NCBI GenBank assembly: GCA_944389315.1
Contig: CALXLX010000008.1
Span: 1 to 37,149, forward strand
From: an uncultured Opitutales bacterium
Lineage (GTDB): Bacteria; Verrucomicrobiota; Verrucomicrobiia; Opitutales; Intestinicryptomonadaceae
Direction of reading: 5' to 3'
Length of the DNA: 37,149 nt
Part shown: piece by piece, positions 34,408 to 37,149 of the stretch
How the letters are laid out: every line of letters begins with the position of its first letter
Numbering within the stretch: position 1 is the stretch's first letter
The notes under the pieces: generated by a model
Seen by the model: the letters and a program-made list of their open reading frames with translations, nothing else
Database searches by the model: none
Told to the model about the DNA's origin: nothing
Made by a program: the position numbers and the translations under genes

Positions 34408-34893
34408 TCACAGGGCGCCGAAACTTCTGCACGCGGTATACGCGGCAATTCCGGCGGCCATTGCAAGGTTGAGGGAGCGCAGTTTCGGGTTTGGCTGCGG
34501 AATTGTTATGCGGCGGGCGGACAGCTCGTCGTGCAAGAACTGCGGCACGCCAGAGCCTTCGGAACCGAAGACAAGCCCGTCGCCAAATTCAAACTTCGCG
34601 TTGAACACCGAGGCGTCTTTAGCCTTGGTGGTAAGCAGCCAGATTCTGTCCAGCCGCGGGGCTTTGTCTGATTTCTTAAAGTCCTCCCAGGAGGCGTGGT
34701 GTACGACATCCAAATCGTACCAATAGTCCATGCCCGCCCTGCGCAGACGCGCATCGGTTATGATGAAGCCTAGCGGGTGGATAAGGTGCAGCCTCGCGTT
34801 AAGAATGGCCGCCAGACGCCCTATGCTCCCCGTGTTCTGCGGAATCTCGGGATTGTGCAAAATTATGTGAATGGGCGGATTTTCAATTTCCAT
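34408..34893 (-). CDS. trmL: tRNA (cytidine/uridine-2'-O-)-methyltransferase TrmL
   Basis: TrmL methylates the ribose 2'-OH of the wobble base (C/U34) in tRNA-Leu isoacceptors. This 161-residue SPOUT-fold protein has the three motifs: NPEIPQNTGSIGRLA at the N-terminus, GLVFGSEGSGVP near 110-121, and IPQPNPKLRSLNLAMA near the end, which makes the knot. Length is normal. AAGGG lies 5 bases before the ATG. It is 57 bases before the PP2C regulator on the same strand and may share its transcript. The 220 bases upstream are AT-rich with inverted repeats. Confidence 0.94.
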   Translation of the reverse strand: MEIENPPIHIILHNPEIPQNTGSIGRLAAILNARLHLIHPLGFIITDARLRRAGMDYWYDLDVVHHASWEDFKKSDKAPRLDRIWLLTTKAKDASVFNAKFEFGDGLVFGSEGSGVPQFLHDELSARRITIPQPNPKLRSLNLAMAAGIAAYTACRSFGAL

Positions 34894-35003
34894 ATCGCCC
34901 TTATTTTGCCTTCGGAGCGCCTTCTATCAACAAAAATCCTATCATGCGTGATATGCCGCGCGCATATTTTACGCCAGCCGCAAAGAAACGGAATAATCAG
35001 ATA

Positions 35004-35039
35004 AAACATTGCTCAAACCAACGGCTCTCCGCAATGTTT
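35004..35039. repeat. 9-bp inverted repeat between trmL and the right-hand gene
   Basis: AAACATTGC (35004-35012) and GCAATGTTT (35031-35039) are a perfect inverted repeat with an 18-base spacer. On the minus strand it is followed by a T-rich stretch (TTTTATCTGATTATT), so it could be a weak terminator of the gene ending at 35114, or an operator for trmL. Confidence 0.45.
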
Positions 35040-35075
35040 CTCTTATTTTATTATATCTATATTAGATTTAAAGGC

Positions 35076-35103
35076 ATAAATCATACTATAATATATGATT
35101 TAT
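35076..35103. repeat. 10-bp inverted repeat just past the right-hand gene's stop
   Basis: ATAAATCATA (35076-35085) and TATGATTTAT (35094-35103) are a perfect 10-bp inverted repeat with an 8-base spacer, 10 bases past the stop codon at 35114-35116 on the minus strand. The pairs are mostly A-T. It may be a weak hairpin terminator or a protein-binding site. Confidence 0.45.
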
Positions 35104-35113
35104 GAACAAATAT

Positions 35114-36826
35114 TTATTTCTTCTCCGCCGCTTTTTTGCCCGCGTACTCGGCAATGGTGGCAATTCCTCTGCCCTTAAAGAATTTCAGCAAAAACTCGCG
35201 TTTGGAAGGCTCGAGCGAGGCGAGCCTATTGTTGAAAAGTTCGGCCTGCGTCTGCAAGACAATCTCGGGAGTGTCGCTAAAAATCGGCAACAGCCAGGGA
35301 TACTCCCTGTCTTCATCCATTCCAAGGCCTTCATCTATTTCGACCACTCCCACATATGAGACGGGCTCCCTAAAGCGTTCCAATAAATCATTAACCACGT
35401 CGCCGGTTTTTTCCACACCTTCAGGAGATAAATAACATGTTCTTCCATCAAATACTGTCTTATTTAAAAATGCGAACGCCAACTCTCTTGAAGTTGATAT
35501 GTCTCTTATGCCAATAAGCGCAGCAATTCTCCACTCATCTTTCTTGTCAAATCTTAACTGTTCTTCCCTCAAACGCGACAGATATAATTTTCTTGCGAGG
35601 TTTCCCTCCTCGCTGTTTTCAAAATATCCGTTGAAACACGGCAATAGCTCTGCGTATTCGTCAAACCACGAATATTTATTCTCCAAACAAAACTTTCCGC
35701 CGACTTTGCGCAGCAATTTGGGCGGATATTGATTTTCAAACAGGCACGCCTTTTCAAAAGGAAGATTCAAGGACTGCAAATAGCCGGTAAGGATCTTCTT
35801 CTTATCATTGTCCGAAGCGTATGTTATATCTTCCACCAGCCTGATTAAACCAACCTTCCCGACGCGATATCTCATTGGTAGATAAGGCAGTTTTGCTTCG
35901 GAAAAGTTTATTTTCTTCACTCCGGCCGGCTTAGTATCGTATGCAATAGGCTCACACTCATCTCCTCCTAAAGGCAGTGTAATATGGAAACGTTTCAATA
36001 TATCCTCATCAAGGAATCGCTTACTGTCCCTTTCAAGATTCTCAAATTTTATATTGGAAAGCTCAACTTCACCTCCGATACATCCTGCCTGCTTCATAAT
36101 TTTGGCGTCTTTAGGTAAAGAATTGTAGAGCTCAAGCGCCTTGGAATGTTCGCCCAAAGCCAAGAGCATTACAACCGCATAGAGTTTGCCTTCGGGATTC
36201 TTTGCATTATTGATTATATGGTCTATATAGGACAGCGCCTGTTTTCTTCCACTGTTTAGAACAATATAATTGGCCGCCCACAACTCAAAGGGCGTTAATC
36301 CGCTAGAAAAAACTCCGCCCGTGGCAAAAAATTTAGTATTGCACAACCCCCAAAGGGCAAATGAGAGCAAATCTGGAGGCGGATTAAATCTGGAAAAGTC
36401 AACTTCCGCATAGCAATCGGAATGAACGCTTGGCTCCCGAAAGAAACAGCTTGGGTGGAGAAGCTTCTGGCCATTGTAATATAAGTAGGATGAGTTGTTG
36501 CATTTTATTTCCGGTATTTCCGATAGCTTGATTTTGCCAAGCTGAAAAAGACCGTAATAAGCCCAAGCCTTCGCCTCGGGCGTTTTTGCCTGGCTTAAGA
36601 CTTCTCTAAAGCTCTTTTCCGCTTCTTCCACAGTGGGGGCGTTAAAGAGTTTCAAGAATTCAAGATAGTCTCGGGATATCCAATATTCCTTTTTATTATA
36701 GGGATAAGTACAAATATCAGATGTAAAAATCTTTGAATTTGCCAGATACTCGACCGACTCTTGGGCAGCCATACCCATCAAAGATAGGCAAAACAAAAGA
36801 ATAAAGCATAAAAACTTAAGTCGCAT
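35114..36826 (-). CDS. Secreted protein of unknown function, helical-repeat type
   Basis: A 570-residue protein with a clear signal peptide after ATG 36826 (RLKFLCFILLFCLSLMGMAA). The frame stays open upstream to 36937, but that part would precede the signal and includes the likely promoter. Residues about 45-115 look like a TPR-like pair (VEEAEKSFREVLSQ, AWAYYGLFQLGKI), with further helical pairs such as YAVVMLLALGEHSKALELYNSL near 220. There are several Cys. I do not recognise the family and see no catalytic motif. Codon use is AT-richer than in the core genes. No strong Shine-Dalgarno precedes the ATG (AAGA 7 bases off). It may be lineage-specific or acquired; function unknown. Confidence 0.8.
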   Translation of the reverse strand: MRLKFLCFILLFCLSLMGMAAQESVEYLANSKIFTSDICTYPYNKKEYWISRDYLEFLKLFNAPTVEEAEKSFREVLSQAKTPEAKAWAYYGLFQLGKIKLSEIPEIKCNNSSYLYYNGQKLLHPSCFFREPSVHSDCYAEVDFSRFNPPPDLLSFALWGLCNTKFFATGGVFSSGLTPFELWAANYIVLNSGRKQALSYIDHIINNAKNPEGKLYAVVMLLALGEHSKALELYNSLPKDAKIMKQAGCIGGEVELSNIKFENLERDSKRFLDEDILKRFHITLPLGGDECEPIAYDTKPAGVKKINFSEAKLPYLPMRYRVGKVGLIRLVEDITYASDNDKKKILTGYLQSLNLPFEKACLFENQYPPKLLRKVGGKFCLENKYSWFDEYAELLPCFNGYFENSEEGNLARKLYLSRLREEQLRFDKKDEWRIAALIGIRDISTSRELAFAFLNKTVFDGRTCYLSPEGVEKTGDVVNDLLERFREPVSYVGVVEIDEGLGMDEDREYPWLLPIFSDTPEIVLQTQAELFNNRLASLEPSKREFLLKFFKGRGIATIAEYAGKKAAEKK

Positions 36827-36861
36827 ATATATCTTGTTAAGCGAAAACCCATATTCTTTCA

Positions 36862-36891
36862 ATTCTAAAAAGCCTTTTGTTTCTAAGACAA
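36862..36891 (-). promoter_or_regulatory. Possible promoter for the right-hand secreted protein
   Basis: On the minus strand TTGTCT (36891-36886) and TAGAAT (36867-36862) are 18 bases apart; TAGAAT matches five of six consensus bases, TTGTCT four. It lies about 36 bases before the ATG at 36826. Confidence 0.4.
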
Positions 36892-37149
36892 AAAGCATAT
36901 TGGCAAGAAAACAGAGAGATTGGATTAAGATTTGCAAGAGGGGAAAGGGATGGGCCTGCAGGGTTGCGGAGAGAGAGGAGGCCGGATAAAGCTTAGCTTG
37001 CGGAGGGATTTCCTTAAAGAGTATAGAGGCGCTGCGGCGATAGGGATTGTGGGGTGGGGATGTGATAGCTTATTACGGGGAGGAGAAGATTGTTCTATCC
37101 TCACTCTGGCGAAGCCAGCAAGGCTGGAGCGGAGGGGATATGTGGACAA
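36892..37149. other. Purine-rich non-coding right end
   Basis: The plus strand from about 36930 to 37090 is rich in G and A (runs such as GAGGGGAAAGGGATGGG and GGGGTGGGGATG). A minus-strand frame open from the window edge to 36925 is Pro/Ser/Arg-rich, begins with no proper start and overlaps the promoter above, so I do not count it as a gene. I see no terminator, tRNA or coding region here. Confidence 0.4.
37096..37140. repeat. Imperfect palindrome with alternative hairpins
   Basis: TATCC (37096-37100) faces GGATA (37136-37140), and inside this pair the arms continue imperfectly (CTC and GAG). In the centre CTGGC-GAA-GCCAG (37106-37118) and CCAGC-AAG-GCTGG (37115-37127) are two perfect 5-bp hairpins that share bases 37115-37118, so only one can form at a time. 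This layout is like that of REP-type or small mobile intergenic elements. No second copy is seen in this window. Confidence 0.5.

Noticed and set aside
36925..37149. Minus-strand open frame of 74 codons at the right edge
   Set aside because: Begins at the window edge with TTG, is Pro/Ser/Arg-rich, overlaps a palindrome and lies just upstream of the promoter of the next gene; no family seen.
1..37149. CRISPR array, prophage, insertion sequence or rRNA
   Set aside because: No regularly spaced repeats, integrase, transposase or conserved rRNA sequence was seen on either strand.

Overview
This 37.1 kb window is a gene-dense, GC-rich stretch of chromosome from a Gram-negative bacterium. It carries LPS-transport genes (lptD, lptE), a peptidoglycan lipid II flippase (murJ), Sec and lipoprotein signals, and a secreted beta-helix protein. 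The mix of FolE2, oxygen-independent HemN, an MPE/MscS/YhaM block, a PF12831-like secreted FAD oxidoreductase and a GH141-like beta-helix protein fits the Planctomycetota-Verrucomicrobiota group, probably an anaerobic Verrucomicrobiota/Opitutia-like lineage. That placement is inference; no rRNA or tRNA gene was found to confirm it.

Layout. (1) 1-982: the 5' part of a secreted protein of unknown function, leaving the window on the left, with a good sigma-70-type promoter. (2) 1143-7874, minus strand: lptD - scpA - an 80-residue unknown protein - glmM - a cytoplasmic TPR protein, closed by a hairpin terminator. (3) 8039-11959, plus strand: murJ - hemE - hemN. (4) 12266-13159: folE2, preceded by a GC-rich, foldable leader and followed by a bidirectional terminator shared with a HAD phosphatase gene. 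(5) 14390-16978: a secreted parallel beta-helix protein. (6) 17082-23172, plus strand: periplasmic Sel1-repeat protein - CinA-like amidase - membrane-anchored metallophosphoesterase - MscS channel - YhaM-like HD nuclease - RdgB. (7) 34893-23322, minus strand: trmL - response regulator/PP2C phosphatase - RsbW-like ATPase - oppD - oppF - oppA - oppB - oppC - BaiN/HI0933-like flavoprotein - lptE - rpe - exported FAD lipoprotein. Most junctions in this block overlap by 4 bases or are separated by only a few. (8) 34894-37149: an AT-rich region with inverted repeats, one secreted alpha-solenoid-like protein of unknown function, and a purine-rich non-coding end with an imperfect palindrome.

How the genes work together. 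Envelope construction dominates: LptD and LptE form the outer-membrane LPS translocon, GlmM supplies amino-sugar precursor for peptidoglycan and LPS, MurJ flips lipid II, MscS handles osmotic shock, and the Opp importer takes up peptides. ScpA (chromosome condensation), RdgB and CinA/PncC (nucleotide and NAD housekeeping), YhaM (RNA turnover), TrmL (tRNA wobble methylation), HemE/HemN (heme), FolE2 (folate or queuosine precursor) and Rpe (pentose phosphate) are core functions threaded through the same operons.

The most unusual arrangement is the translational coupling of a partner-switching pair (RsbU-like phosphatase plus RsbW-like kinase, with no STAS antagonist alongside) to a complete peptide ABC importer. 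Other points worth checking are a Gly in place of the family His in HemE, an altered loop in the CinA-like protein, a Sec-lipoprotein flavoenzyme, and the 80-residue protein between scpA and glmM.
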